Assembly: GCF_001969385.1 (NCBI RefSeq) | Contig: NZ_CP014796.1 | Coordinates: forward strand, 3,241,501-3,305,500 | From: Salipiger profundus | GTDB taxonomy: Bacteria > Pseudomonadota > Alphaproteobacteria > Rhodobacterales > Rhodobacteraceae | DNA length: 64,000 nucleotides | Direction: 5' to 3' | In this document: positions 1 to 8,225 of the stretch, in pieces | Position numbering within the stretch: the first letter of the stretch is position 1 | Layout of the letters: each line of letters starts with the position of its first letter | Position numbers and translations under genes: made by a program | Notes under the pieces: generated by a model | Databases searched by the model: none | What the model saw: only the letters and a program-made list of their open reading frames with translations | What the model was told of the DNA's origin: nothing

Positions 1-405
1 GGCCAGCAGGCGGAAGAGCGGTTTCTCCTCGATCTTGGCGATGGCATCCCAGACCGCCATGTCGATGGTGCCGACGGCGACCGAACGTTCGCCGTGGCCG
101 CCGGGCTTCTCGTTCTGCATCATCGCGGCCCAGATCCGGTGGCCGTCGAGATTGCTGCCGGCGTCGTTCAGCAGGCTGTCGGGGTCGACCTGCAGGATGC
201 GGTCGCGGAAGCGCTCGCGGATCAGCCCACCCTGTCCGTAGCGGCCGTTCGAGTTGAAGCCGTAGCCCACCACCGGGCGGCCGTCGCGGATGACGTCGGT
301 CACCACGGCAACAAGGCTCGCGGTCATCTTGCTGAAGTCGATGTAGGCGTTCCGGATCGGCGAGGAGATCGGCTTGGTGACCTCGCGGATGTCGACGATG
401 CGCAT
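1..405 (-). CDS. D-tartrate dehydratase-like enolase superfamily protein (N-terminal part)
   Basis: The first 135 residues are present; the gene runs off the left edge of the window. The start (MRIVDIREVTKPISSPIRNAY) has a good ribosome site, GGGAAAGGA, a few bases upstream. The segment with YGFNSNGRYGQGG, a PGGHGERSVAVGTIDMAVWDA stretch and KPLFRLLA closely matches, from memory, the capping domain of bacterial D(-)-tartrate dehydratase of the mandelate racemase/enolase superfamily, which removes water from D-tartrate to give oxaloacetate. The catalytic barrel with the Mg ligands lies outside the window and cannot be checked. A LysR regulator lies directly upstream on the same strand, 112 bases away, and may control it. 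Another acid-sugar dehydratase is possible. Confidence 0.8.
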   Translation of the reverse strand, partial: MRIVDIREVTKPISSPIRNAYIDFSKMTASLVAVVTDVIRDGRPVVGYGFNSNGRYGQGGLIRERFRDRILQVDPDSLLNDAGSNLDGHRIWAAMMQNEKPGGHGERSVAVGTIDMAVWDAIAKIEEKPLFRLLA

Positions 406-517
406 GGCGTGTCCTTTCCCTTGGAGCCGCGGGCGCGGCGTTGCGCGGAGATTACGCGCGGGAGGGGCTCGGAGGCCAATGCCGTCTGCGCCTCAATTGA
501 TGCTGAAAGTGTATAAG

Positions 518-1411
518 TCAGTTGCCGGTGACCATGTCCCAGAAGCGTTCGCAATGGGGGGTAAGCCGGGCGCGGGGGCGATGGATCACGACCTCGACGG
601 GGATGTCATGCGTCTCATCGGTGGCCCGGACGAGGCGCCCGAGCGCCAGCTCGTCCTCGGCCAGCGAAAGCGGCAGGTAGGCAACGCCCTGGCCTTCCTT
701 TGCCATCTCGAGGTTGGTGGCGGCGAGCATCGACTGCATCGCCCGCCGCAGCTTGGGGCGGCCGCGCGATGCCCAATGGGTCTCGAGGATCGTGTGCAGA
801 CCCGAGGCACTGCCGTAGGCGAGGAACGGCGCCCCGGGCTCCGTGCGGTCGAGCCGCCAGCGCGGCTGCCCGTCGGCATCGGGCGCACAGAGCGGCACCA
901 GTCGGTCGGCGCCCACCGGATGGGCGCGGAACTGCTTCTCGGGCAGGGCCGGCGCCGAGGTCATGCCCCTGTGGCAGATGAAGAAACTGGCCTCGCCGTC
1001 CTGCATCAGGCGCAGGCACTGGCGGTGGGAGTCCGAGACCATGTTGAGCGTGCCGACCTCGGACGGCCCTGCCACCCGTGTCAGCCAGCGCGGCACGAAG
1101 GTGTAGGAAAGCGCATGTGTCGCCGCGAGGGTCAGGCTGCGCTCGGCCCGGCCCGCGGCCTCGAGCACCGCGTGGCGCGCGTCGGCCAGCATCCGGACGA
1201 TGGCCTCGGCGCGCGGCTGGAAGGCGCGCCCGGCGGGGGTGAGCGCGATCTGCCGGGTGGTGCGGCTGACCAGCGGGGTGCCGAGCGCGTCCTCTAGGCT
1301 GCGGATGCGCCGGCTGAAGGCCGGTTGCGTCATGTTGCGCGTTTCGGCGGCGCGCGAGAAGTTCATCGCACGCGCGAGGGCGAGGAAATCTTCCAGAAGT
1401 GCCGTGTCCAT
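518..1411 (-). CDS. LysR-family transcriptional regulator
   Basis: A 297-residue protein of standard LysR length. The N-terminal winged helix-turn-helix (about residues 1-60; FLALARAMNFSRAAETRNMTQPAFSRRIRSLEDALG) is followed by the periplasmic-binding-like effector domain (about 90-295). It lies just upstream of the tartrate-dehydratase-like gene on the same strand, so local control of that gene by a hydroxy-acid effector is a reasonable inference. It follows another LysR gene by 64 bases on the same strand, so read-through is possible. No strong ribosome site is seen at this ATG. Confidence 0.93.
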   Translation of the reverse strand: MDTALLEDFLALARAMNFSRAAETRNMTQPAFSRRIRSLEDALGTPLVSRTTRQIALTPAGRAFQPRAEAIVRMLADARHAVLEAAGRAERSLTLAATHALSYTFVPRWLTRVAGPSEVGTLNMVSDSHRQCLRLMQDGEASFFICHRGMTSAPALPEKQFRAHPVGADRLVPLCAPDADGQPRWRLDRTEPGAPFLAYGSASGLHTILETHWASRGRPKLRRAMQSMLAATNLEMAKEGQGVAYLPLSLAEDELALGRLVRATDETHDIPVEVVIHRPRARLTPHCERFWDMVTGN

Positions 1412-1475
1412 CTGCGCGCCCCGTGCCGAAACCCATACCGCTTCTGCATGGGATAGCAGGCAGGGCCGGGCAGGG

Positions 1476-2471
1476 CTAGCGGTAGCGACCGTCGGCGATG
1501 CGGTCCGGCACCGGGGCGCTGCCCGCGCGGTCGCCGAGGCCTTCGAGGATGCTATCCACCATAAGCCGTTGCGCCGCGTGGCTGCGCCAGTTCTCGCGTA
1601 GCGCGATCTGGAAGCGGGCGCTGTAGGAAAACAGGTCGCGCCGCAGCGGGCGCAGCTTCACCCGTCGCGACAGGACATCGGCCATGTGCTCGGGCAGGTA
1701 GCCGAGGAAGGCACCGGACAGGATCAGATGCGCCTCGGCCTCCATGTCCGACACCGTGGCATGGGCCGAGGGGATGGCGAAGATGCGGGTGTCGCGCGCG
1801 CCCCAGTACGAGCGGGCAACGATGCGGTGATCTCGCACGGTGTCGATGCCGACCTCTGTTTCAGGCACGTCGAAAAGCGGGTGCGCCTCGCTGCAGTAGA
1901 AGTGGTGCGGCTCCTCGTAGAGGTCGATGTAGTCGAGCCCGAGAATGACCTTGGGAAAGCTGCCCACCACCATGTCGACCCGCCGGGCCAGCACCTCGGC
2001 CAGCAGCTCGTTCGGGGTAAGCGCCACCAGCCGCAGGTGAACCCCCGGCGCCTGCCGGGTGAACTGCCCGAGCGCGTGGCTCATCGGGCAGCGCGGGTCC
2101 GAGATCATGTTGTCGACCAGCCCGATGGTCAGGTTGCGCGGCATCTTGGCGTTGAGCGTGCCGACCCGCTGGCCGAACTGGTCGAGCGCCTTCAGCAGGC
2201 GGTCGCATTCCTCGTAGAACTGCTCGCCGGCCGTGGTCAGCTCGAAGCCCGAGCGACCGCGCTGGCAGAGCTTCATGCCGAAGCGTTTCTCGAGCGCCGA
2301 CACCTTTTCCGAGATCGTCGACAGCGCGAGGTTCAGCTCGAGCTGGGCGGCGGACAGCCCGCCGGCCTCGACCACGGCCATGAAGATACGAATGAGCCGG
2401 ATGTCGATGGTCTCGACCGAGAAGCCGACCTTGCGGTCCGAGGGGGCGGTGGCGGTCGGATCGGGGGGCAT
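1476..2471 (-). CDS. LysR-family transcriptional regulator of the ureohydrolase/polyamine-ABC cluster
   Basis: About 331 residues. After a short N-terminal tail of some 20 residues comes a LysR helix-turn-helix (IDIRLIRIFMAVVEAGGLSA then ALSTISEKVSALEKRFG) and then the effector domain. The open frame continues upstream across the divergent ureohydrolase gene, but that part is antisense to a conserved protein. I therefore start at the ATG at 2471; a TTG or GTG start nearby is possible. It is transcribed away from the ureohydrolase gene with 111 bases between them, the classic LysR divergent arrangement. Nested inverted repeats in that gap are candidate binding sites. The effector is probably the imported guanidino compound or its product. 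Confidence 0.9.
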   Translation of the reverse strand: MPPDPTATAPSDRKVGFSVETIDIRLIRIFMAVVEAGGLSAAQLELNLALSTISEKVSALEKRFGMKLCQRGRSGFELTTAGEQFYEECDRLLKALDQFGQRVGTLNAKMPRNLTIGLVDNMISDPRCPMSHALGQFTRQAPGVHLRLVALTPNELLAEVLARRVDMVVGSFPKVILGLDYIDLYEEPHHFYCSEAHPLFDVPETEVGIDTVRDHRIVARSYWGARDTRIFAIPSAHATVSDMEAEAHLILSGAFLGYLPEHMADVLSRRVKLRPLRRDLFSYSARFQIALRENWRSHAAQRLMVDSILEGLGDRAGSAPVPDRIADGRYR

Positions 2472-2491
2472 GGGCGTTCCGTGGTTCTTGG

Positions 2492-2538
2492 TTCGGAAAA
2501 GACCGAAGTGATTTTCGGTTTTTCCTGATTTTTCCGAA
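2492..2538. promoter_or_regulatory. Nested inverted repeats in the LysR/ureohydrolase divergent promoter
   Basis: A perfect 9-base inverted repeat (TTCGGAAAA at 2492-2500, TTTTCCGAA at 2530-2538) encloses a second perfect one (ACCGAA at 2502-2507, TTCGGT at 2514-2519, six bases between). The region is clearly more A/T-rich than its surroundings and lies between divergently transcribed genes. It is probably the LysR recognition and activation site; that is inference from position and symmetry. Confidence 0.6.
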
Positions 2539-2582
2539 GGCATGTCAACGGAAATCTGGGGCAAAGCGTTCGAGAGGATGAG

Positions 2583-3530
2583 ATGAAGGACTTCAACCAG
2601 CCGTTGGGCGGCAACGCGATGCCGCGCATGGGCGGCCCGGCCACGATGATGCGCCTGCCCACGCAGGATACCGCCGAGGGGCTCGACGCCTGCTTCGTCG
2701 GCATCCCCATGGACATCGGCACCTCGAACCGGTCGGGCACGCGGCTGGGGCCGCGCCAGATCCGCGACGAAAGCCGGATGATCCGGCCCTACAACATGGC
2801 GACGCGGGCCGCGCCCTTCGACAGCCTGCAGGTGGCCGACATCGGCGACGTGCCGATCAACACTTTCGACCTCAAGAAGTCCGTCGGCATCATCGCCGAC
2901 ACCTACCGGGCGATCCTGTCGCACGGGGTGGTGCCGCTCACGCTCGGCGGAGATCACACGCTGACATGGCCGATCCTGCGGGCGATGGCCGAGCGTCACG
3001 GCCCCGTCGCGCTGATCCACGTCGATGCGCATTCGGACACCAACGCGCAGATGTTCGGAGAAGAGGCCGCGCACGGCTGCCCCTTCCGGCGCGCCCACGA
3101 AGAGGGGCTTCTGCAGAACGACAAGGTGTTCCAGATCGGCCTGCGCGGCTCGGGCTACGCGCCCGAGGATTTCGACTGGGGCCGCGACAAGGGCTGGACG
3201 GTGGTGCCCGCCGAGGCCTGCTGGCACAAGTCGCTCGCCCCGCTCATGGCCGAGATCCGCGAGACCATCGGCGACGCGCCGGTGTATCTCAGCTACGACA
3301 TCGACAGCCTCGATCCGGCCTTTGCGCCGGGCACGGGCACGGTCGAGGTGGGCGGGCTCACCACCATCCAGGGGCTCGAGATCATCCGCGGCTGCGCCGG
3401 GCTGAACCTCGTGGGCTGCGACCTCGTCGAGGTCTCGCCGCCCTACGATCCGGCGGGCAACACCGCCGTGATCGCCGCCAATTTCCTGTTCGAGATGCTC
3501 TGCGCCCTGCCGGGCGTGGCGCGCGACTGA
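2583..3530 (+). CDS. Agmatinase/ureohydrolase family protein
   Basis: A 315-residue arginase-superfamily enzyme that would hydrolyse a guanidino compound to urea and an amine. All six binuclear Mn ligands are visible: His125 (GGDHT), Asp148, His150 and Asp152 (DAHSD), Asp239 and Asp241 (YDIDSLDP). The N-terminal SNRSGTRLGPRQIR stretch is typical of agmatinase, guanidinobutyrase and guanidinopropionase. These cannot be separated by sequence alone here. It is first in an operon with a polyamine-type ABC transporter and has a LysR regulator divergent to it, so the substrate is probably the imported compound (agmatine, 4-guanidinobutyrate or 3-guanidinopropionate). A GAGAGGATGAG ribosome site precedes the ATG. 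No urease or other urea-using gene is in the window. Confidence 0.92.
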   Translation: MKDFNQPLGGNAMPRMGGPATMMRLPTQDTAEGLDACFVGIPMDIGTSNRSGTRLGPRQIRDESRMIRPYNMATRAAPFDSLQVADIGDVPINTFDLKKSVGIIADTYRAILSHGVVPLTLGGDHTLTWPILRAMAERHGPVALIHVDAHSDTNAQMFGEEAAHGCPFRRAHEEGLLQNDKVFQIGLRGSGYAPEDFDWGRDKGWTVVPAEACWHKSLAPLMAEIRETIGDAPVYLSYDIDSLDPAFAPGTGTVEVGGLTTIQGLEIIRGCAGLNLVGCDLVEVSPPYDPAGNTAVIAANFLFEMLCALPGVARD

Positions 3531-3615
3531 GCGACCCGACACCACTCACGACTGACCTTGAGACAGATCAAGACGACGGCCCCAAGGCCGCGACATCAAC
3601 CGGGAGACAACCAAG

Positions 3616-4671
3616 ATGACGAGATACGGCAAGACCGCTGTCAGCACGCTGGCCCTGACCCTCGCCGCGCAGGGCGCGCTGGCCGAGGGCGAACTGAACG
3701 CGCTGGTCTGGTGCGACCACACCGACCCGGCGCTCATCGAGCCCTTCGAGGAGGCGCATGACGTCAAGGTCAACCTGCGCGAATACGAGGGCACCGGCGC
3801 CGCGCTGGCGCTGCTCGACCAGTCCCGCCCCGGCGACTGGGACGTGCTGGTGATCGACGGCATCGACGTGTTCCGCGCCGTCGAGGCGGGCATTCTCGCG
3901 CCGCTGCCGGCGGATGAGCTGCCGACGGCCGACTTCTTCCCCGAAGTGGTGATGGAGGCCAACAACACGGTCGATGGCACCACCTACGCGGTGACCGAGA
4001 AATTCGGCTACAACACGATCTCCTACAATTCCGACAAGGTCGACGCGGCGGACATGGAGAGCCTCTCGACCGTCTGGTCCGAGAAATACGACGGCCGCAT
4101 CTCGATCTACGACTACTACCTGCCGGTGATGGGGCTTGCCGCCATCGCCGAGGGGATCCCCACCGCCGACATCGACGCCGAGGCGCTCGACACCATCGGG
4201 GGGACGCTCTCGACCATGCGGTCCCGGGCGGCCTCGGTCGCGGGCGTGGTCGCGGCGCAGACGGCGCTGGCCACCGGCGAGGTCGACATCGTCGTCGGCG
4301 GCGGCGAGTGGCTGACGGCGGGGCTCGCGGGCGAGCAGCCCGAGCTCACCTGGACCATCCCCGAGGAGGGCGCGGTGCTCTGGAGCCAGTCGATCGGCGT
4401 GCTCGAGGGCTCCGAGCAGCCGGACCTCGCGCTGGAGTTCGTCAAATACATCACCGGCCCCGAGGGGCAGGCGCGGCTGGCGACCTCCTCGTGCTTCTGG
4501 GGGATGCCCGCCAACGCCAAGGCCGGTGACGTGCTGAGCGACGACCAGAAGGCGCTGCTGCGCTGGGACCAGCAGCCGGACTACCTCGAGCGGACGCAGC
4601 TCTACCCGGCGCCGGACATGGATCTCGACATCGAGATGCAGGATCTCTGGCTGGAAACGCTGCAGCAATGA
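3616..4671 (+). CDS. Polyamine-type ABC transporter, periplasmic binding protein
   Basis: A 351-residue PotD/PotF-like extracellular binding protein. It starts with a Sec signal peptide (cleavage near residues 22-24, QGALAEG) and carries the usual features: LREYEGTGAALALLD near the start of the mature protein, DVLVIDG, and TEKFGYNTISYNSDKV before the hinge. It follows the ureohydrolase by 85 bases with a GGGAG ribosome site, and its stop overlaps the first permease start. It would capture a polyamine or guanidino compound in the periplasm. The exact ligand cannot be read from the sequence. Confidence 0.92.
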   Translation: MTRYGKTAVSTLALTLAAQGALAEGELNALVWCDHTDPALIEPFEEAHDVKVNLREYEGTGAALALLDQSRPGDWDVLVIDGIDVFRAVEAGILAPLPADELPTADFFPEVVMEANNTVDGTTYAVTEKFGYNTISYNSDKVDAADMESLSTVWSEKYDGRISIYDYYLPVMGLAAIAEGIPTADIDAEALDTIGGTLSTMRSRAASVAGVVAAQTALATGEVDIVVGGGEWLTAGLAGEQPELTWTIPEEGAVLWSQSIGVLEGSEQPDLALEFVKYITGPEGQARLATSSCFWGMPANAKAGDVLSDDQKALLRWDQQPDYLERTQLYPAPDMDLDIEMQDLWLETLQQ

Positions 4672-5516
4672 GCGACGGGACTGCCCGGAGGGGCTGGGGC
4701 TTCACCGCCCCGGCCCTGATCTGGACGCTTGCCTTCTTCGTGGTGCCCTTCGTCGTGATGGGCGCCATGAGCCTTGCGACCCTCGACGGCCGCACGCTGG
4801 TCTGGGACCTGTCGCTGGCCAACTACATCGAGCTCGGCCAGAAGGCCTATCTCGCCCGCGCCATCATGGTCTCGCTCGAGATCACGCTGACCGTCACGGC
4901 GGTCTCGGTGCTGCTGGCCTACCCGCTGGCCTGGATCATCGCCTTCCACGTGCCGCGCCGCTGGCAGCGGCTGGCGCTGCTGCTGGCGATCCTGCCGTTC
5001 TGGACCTCCTACGTGGTGCGCTCCTACGCGTGGCTGCTGGTGCTGGCGCGCGAGGGGGTGGTGAACAACACGCTGATGGCGCTGGGGGTCATCGCCGAGC
5101 CGGTGACGCTGGCGAACACGCGCTTCGCGACGGTGACCGGCTTCGTGCATTTCTTCGTCATGCTGCTGACGCTGACGATCTTCTCGAACCTCGTGCAGCT
5201 GTCGCCCAATTACCGCCGCGCGGCGATGGACCTTGGCGCCAACGCCTTCCAGACGTTTCGCCACGTGATCCTGCCGCTGACCCTGCCGGGAATCGTCACC
5301 GGTGCCTTCCTGACCTTCGTGCTATGCATCGGCGACTACGTGACGCCGCAGATCCTCGGCGGCAACACCGAGCTGACGGTGCCGCAGGTCATCATGGTGC
5401 AGCTCGGACGGCGCGCCGACTTCCCGCTCGCGGCGGCACTGGCCATCGTGCTCATGGGGATCGTGTCGCTGGCCTACCTCGCCTCGGCACGCTGGCTGAG
5501 GCTCGACCGGATATGA
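4668..5516 (+). CDS. Polyamine-type ABC transporter permease (PotB-like)
   Basis: A 282-residue inner-membrane protein with about six hydrophobic helices and the EAA loop (RRAAMDLGANAFQTFRHVILPLTLPGI, near residues 182-208) that docks the ATPase. The N-terminal end (ALIWTLAFFVVPFVVMGAMSL) is typical of the PotB family. It overlaps the binding-protein gene by four bases (ATGA) and overlaps the next permease, so the set is translationally coupled. Confidence 0.93.
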   Translation: MSDGTARRGWGFTAPALIWTLAFFVVPFVVMGAMSLATLDGRTLVWDLSLANYIELGQKAYLARAIMVSLEITLTVTAVSVLLAYPLAWIIAFHVPRRWQRLALLLAILPFWTSYVVRSYAWLLVLAREGVVNNTLMALGVIAEPVTLANTRFATVTGFVHFFVMLLTLTIFSNLVQLSPNYRRAAMDLGANAFQTFRHVILPLTLPGIVTGAFLTFVLCIGDYVTPQILGGNTELTVPQVIMVQLGRRADFPLAAALAIVLMGIVSLAYLASARWLRLDRI

Positions 5517-6283
5517 TGCGTCTCCTGCCCTGGGCCTACCTGCTGGCGGCCTTCGTCTTCATCTACCTGCCGGTCGGCACGCTGGTACTGTTCTCGTTCC
5601 AGGAGGGCGGGCTGCCGGTGCCGCCCTTCGAGGGCCCCTCGCTGCGCTGGTATGGCGACATCCTGAGCGACGGCGACCTGATGGGCGCGCTCGGCAATTC
5701 GCTGATGGTGGCCTTCGGCTCGTCGGCGGTGGCGGTCACGCTGGGCTTCTTCGCGGCCTACGGGCTGGCGCGGCACGTGCTGCCCGGCTCGGCGCTGCTG
5801 CGCGGGCTGCTGATCGCGCCGCTGACCGTGAGCTACCTGATCGTCGGGCTCGGCCTGCTGATCGTGCTGACCCGCACCGGCATCGGTCTGTCGCTGGTCA
5901 CTGCCGGCATCGGCCACGTCGTCATCAACCTGCCGCTCGCCTTCGCCATCATCTACGCCGCCATGGGCGCGCAGCAGCAGAACGCCGAACGCGCGGCGCG
6001 CGATCTTGGCGCGGGCGAGGCGCAGGTGATCGCGCTCGTCACCGTGCCGATGCTGCTGCCGGCGATCCTTGCCGCCTTCTTCCTGTCGGTGACGCTCAGC
6101 TGGGACGAGTTCATCATCTCCTTCCTGCTCACCCGCTTCGACGTGACCCTGCCGGTCGAGATCTGGTCGCTGCTGCGCTCGGGGCTCTCGCCGCGGCTGA
6201 ACGCCATCGGAAGCCTCGTCTTTCTCGTCTCGGTGGCCGTCGTCCTCCTGCTCGAAATCCTCGTTTTCCGGAAACGCCCATGA
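5513..6283 (+). CDS. Polyamine-type ABC transporter permease (PotC-like)
   Basis: A 256-residue inner-membrane permease starting at MMRLLPWAYLLAAFVFIYLPV. An upstream extension of the frame is antisense-like noise overlapping the previous gene and was discarded. About six helices are seen, with the EAA loop (ERAARDLGAGEAQVIALVTVPML). It starts inside the stop of the preceding permease (ATGATG over TGA; either ATG could be used) and overlaps the ATPase start by four bases. It pairs with the previous gene to form the membrane channel. Confidence 0.93.
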   Translation: MMRLLPWAYLLAAFVFIYLPVGTLVLFSFQEGGLPVPPFEGPSLRWYGDILSDGDLMGALGNSLMVAFGSSAVAVTLGFFAAYGLARHVLPGSALLRGLLIAPLTVSYLIVGLGLLIVLTRTGIGLSLVTAGIGHVVINLPLAFAIIYAAMGAQQQNAERAARDLGAGEAQVIALVTVPMLLPAILAAFFLSVTLSWDEFIISFLLTRFDVTLPVEIWSLLRSGLSPRLNAIGSLVFLVSVAVVLLLEILVFRKRP

Positions 6284-7320
6284 CCGCACCCGTGAGCCTT
6301 CAGGGGCTGAACCACTACTTCAACACCTTCCACGCGCTGAAGGACATCGCGCTCGAGATCGCGGCGGGCGAATACGTCACGCTGCTGGGGCCGTCGGGCT
6401 GCGGCAAGACCACGCTGCTGTCGGTGCTGGGCGGTTTCGTGCAGCCGACGCGGGGGCAGGTGCTGATCGGCGGGCGCGACATGACCCGGGTGGCGCCCGC
6501 GAAGCGCCCCACCACCACGATGTTCCAGGATTACGCGCTGTTCCCACACATGAGCCTGTGCGACAACGTCGGCTTCGGCCTGCGGATGGCGGGGCAGGGG
6601 CGCCGGGCGCGCGACGCGCGGGCGATGGAGATGCTCGACCTCGTGGGGCTCTCCGACGCGGCGGACAAGCGGCCGCACGCGCTTTCGGGCGGCCAGCGGC
6701 AGCGGGTGGCACTGGCGCGCGCGCTGGCGGTCGAGCCCGACGTGCTGCTGCTCGACGAACCGCTCGGGGCGCTCGACCTCAAGCTGCGGCGCGCGATGCA
6801 GGACGAGCTGAAGGAGATCCAGCGCAAGGTCGGCACCACCTTCGTGCATGTGACCCACGACCAGGAAGAGGCGATGGCCATCGCCGACCGCATCGTGGTG
6901 ATGAACGCCGGCCGGATCGAGGACGAGGGCACCCCGGCGCGGGTCTACCGCGCCCCGGCGACGCTCTTCGCCGCCGATTTCATGGGCGAGATGAACCACA
7001 TCCCCGCGCAGGTGACCGACGCGGGCGTCGAAACGGCCTTTGGCGCGCTGCCCTCGCAGGGCGTGCGCGCGGGCCGGGCGACCGCCTGCCTGCGCCCCGA
7101 GGCGATCACCACCGGCGACGCGGGCTTTGCCCTGGGGGCCGCCACCGTGCGGGATGCGGCCTTTTTCGGCACCCATTGCCGCGCGCATGTCATTCCCGAG
7201 GCGGCGCCCGAGCTGGTGCTGATCGCGCATCTGCCGCCCGGCGCCTTGCCCGAACCGGGGGCGCGGCTCATGCTGTCGACCGACCCCGCCGCCGTGAAGA
7301 TCTACCCGATGGAGGCCTGA
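6280..7320 (+). CDS. Polyamine-type ABC transporter ATP-binding protein (PotA-like)
   Basis: A 346-residue ATPase. Walker A is GPSGCGKTT (about residues 38-46), the Q-loop is in FQDYALFPHM, the ABC signature is LSGGQRQRV, Walker B is VLLLDEPLGALD, and the switch His is in VTHDQEEA. A C-terminal TOBE-like domain (about 240-346) is typical of the PotA/MalK group. It overlaps the second permease by four bases and energises this importer. Confidence 0.95.
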   Translation: MTAPVSLQGLNHYFNTFHALKDIALEIAAGEYVTLLGPSGCGKTTLLSVLGGFVQPTRGQVLIGGRDMTRVAPAKRPTTTMFQDYALFPHMSLCDNVGFGLRMAGQGRRARDARAMEMLDLVGLSDAADKRPHALSGGQRQRVALARALAVEPDVLLLDEPLGALDLKLRRAMQDELKEIQRKVGTTFVHVTHDQEEAMAIADRIVVMNAGRIEDEGTPARVYRAPATLFAADFMGEMNHIPAQVTDAGVETAFGALPSQGVRAGRATACLRPEAITTGDAGFALGAATVRDAAFFGTHCRAHVIPEAAPELVLIAHLPPGALPEPGARLMLSTDPAAVKIYPMEA

Positions 7321-7323
7321 GAC

Positions 7324-8049
7324 ATGCAGCGCGCCCGCGCCGAGGACTGGTATCGCACCCGCACCGTGGGGGACGACGTCACCCATATCGACGAGCCCTT
7401 CATCCACGAATTCTACCGCTGCAACATGTGGCACGTGCGCGGGCGCGACCGCGACATGCTGGTCGACAGCGGCATGGGCGTGGTGAGCCTGCGCGAATGG
7501 GTGCCGCTGGTGACAGAGCGCGGCCTGACCGCCGTGGCGAGCCATACGCATTTCGACCATGTCGGCTGTCACCACGAGTTCGACGACCGCGCGGTGCACC
7601 GGGCCGAGGCCGAGATCCTCGAGGCGCCGACGCGCCGCGCGACGCTCGCCGACCCCTACGTGACCGACGACATCTTCGACGTGCTGCCGCCCGAGCCCTA
7701 CGCCTCGGACAGCTACGCGGTGCGGCCCGCGCGGCCGACGCGGGTGCTCGACGACGGCGACATCATCGACCTCGGCGACCGGCATTTCGAGGTGATCCAC
7801 ACGCCCGGCCATTCGCCCGGCGGAATCGCCCTCTGGGAGCCGGCGCGGGGCATCCTGTTCTCGGGCGACATCGTCTACGATGGCCCGCTGATCGAGGACA
7901 CCTACCACGCCGATGCCGCCGACTACGTCCGCTCGATGGAGAGGATGTTGGAGCTGCCCGTGCGGGTGGTGCATGGCGGCCATTTCCCGAGCTACGGCGC
8001 AGAGCGCCACCGCGAGATCATCCGGAGCTGGCTCGACGGAAAGTCGTGA
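7324..8049 (+). CDS. MBL-fold metallo-hydrolase
   Basis: A 241-residue metallo-beta-lactamase-fold protein. The metal motif HTHFDH is at residues 74-79, with further ligands in TPGHSPGG, FSGDIVYDG and the late VHGGHF. There is no signal peptide, so it should act in the cytosol. It lies three bases after the ATPase stop and is the last gene of the ureohydrolase/polyamine-ABC operon, so it should act on the imported substrate or a derivative. Glyoxalase-II-like, lactonase or amide-hydrolase activity are all possible; the sequence does not decide. Confidence 0.85.
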   Translation: MQRARAEDWYRTRTVGDDVTHIDEPFIHEFYRCNMWHVRGRDRDMLVDSGMGVVSLREWVPLVTERGLTAVASHTHFDHVGCHHEFDDRAVHRAEAEILEAPTRRATLADPYVTDDIFDVLPPEPYASDSYAVRPARPTRVLDDGDIIDLGDRHFEVIHTPGHSPGGIALWEPARGILFSGDIVYDGPLIEDTYHADAADYVRSMERMLELPVRVVHGGHFPSYGAERHREIIRSWLDGKS

Positions 8050-8161
8050 GTCGCAGGCAGGCAGGGGCCGGCCAACAGGCTCGGTCCGAGCGGCTGCGTG
8101 GACTGCCGCCAAACTGTGCAACCGGCGCAGAGTTTCGGATTTCGCTCCGCACTCCAGAAAA

Positions 8162-8179
8162 AAACAGTCTTGACTGTTT
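8162..8179. promoter_or_regulatory. Perfect 18-bp palindrome (candidate operator) before the amidase/TRAP operon
   Basis: AAACAGTC-TT-GACTGTTT is a perfect palindrome with 8-base half-sites, 46 bases before the isochorismatase-family gene. Its centre contains TTGACT (8170-8175), which could serve as a -35 box; a matching -10 is weak (TTGGAT, 8194-8199). The TetR-family gene at the end of the same gene set is the best local candidate to bind it. The link to that regulator is inference. Confidence 0.65.
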
Positions 8180-8225
8180 GCTTTCCGATCCCGTTGGATG
8201 AGCGCTAACGACAAGGAGGACCACG

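Noticed and set aside
2472-3545. Long upstream extension of the minus-strand LysR frame (689 residues in total)
   Set aside because: It is antisense to the conserved ureohydrolase and has the Arg/His/Gly-rich composition of GC-driven shadow frames; only the part up to 2471 is LysR-like.
5953-8214. 753-residue minus-strand open frame
   Set aside because: It is antisense to the ABC ATPase and MBL genes, which have clear motifs; its composition is that of a high-GC shadow frame.
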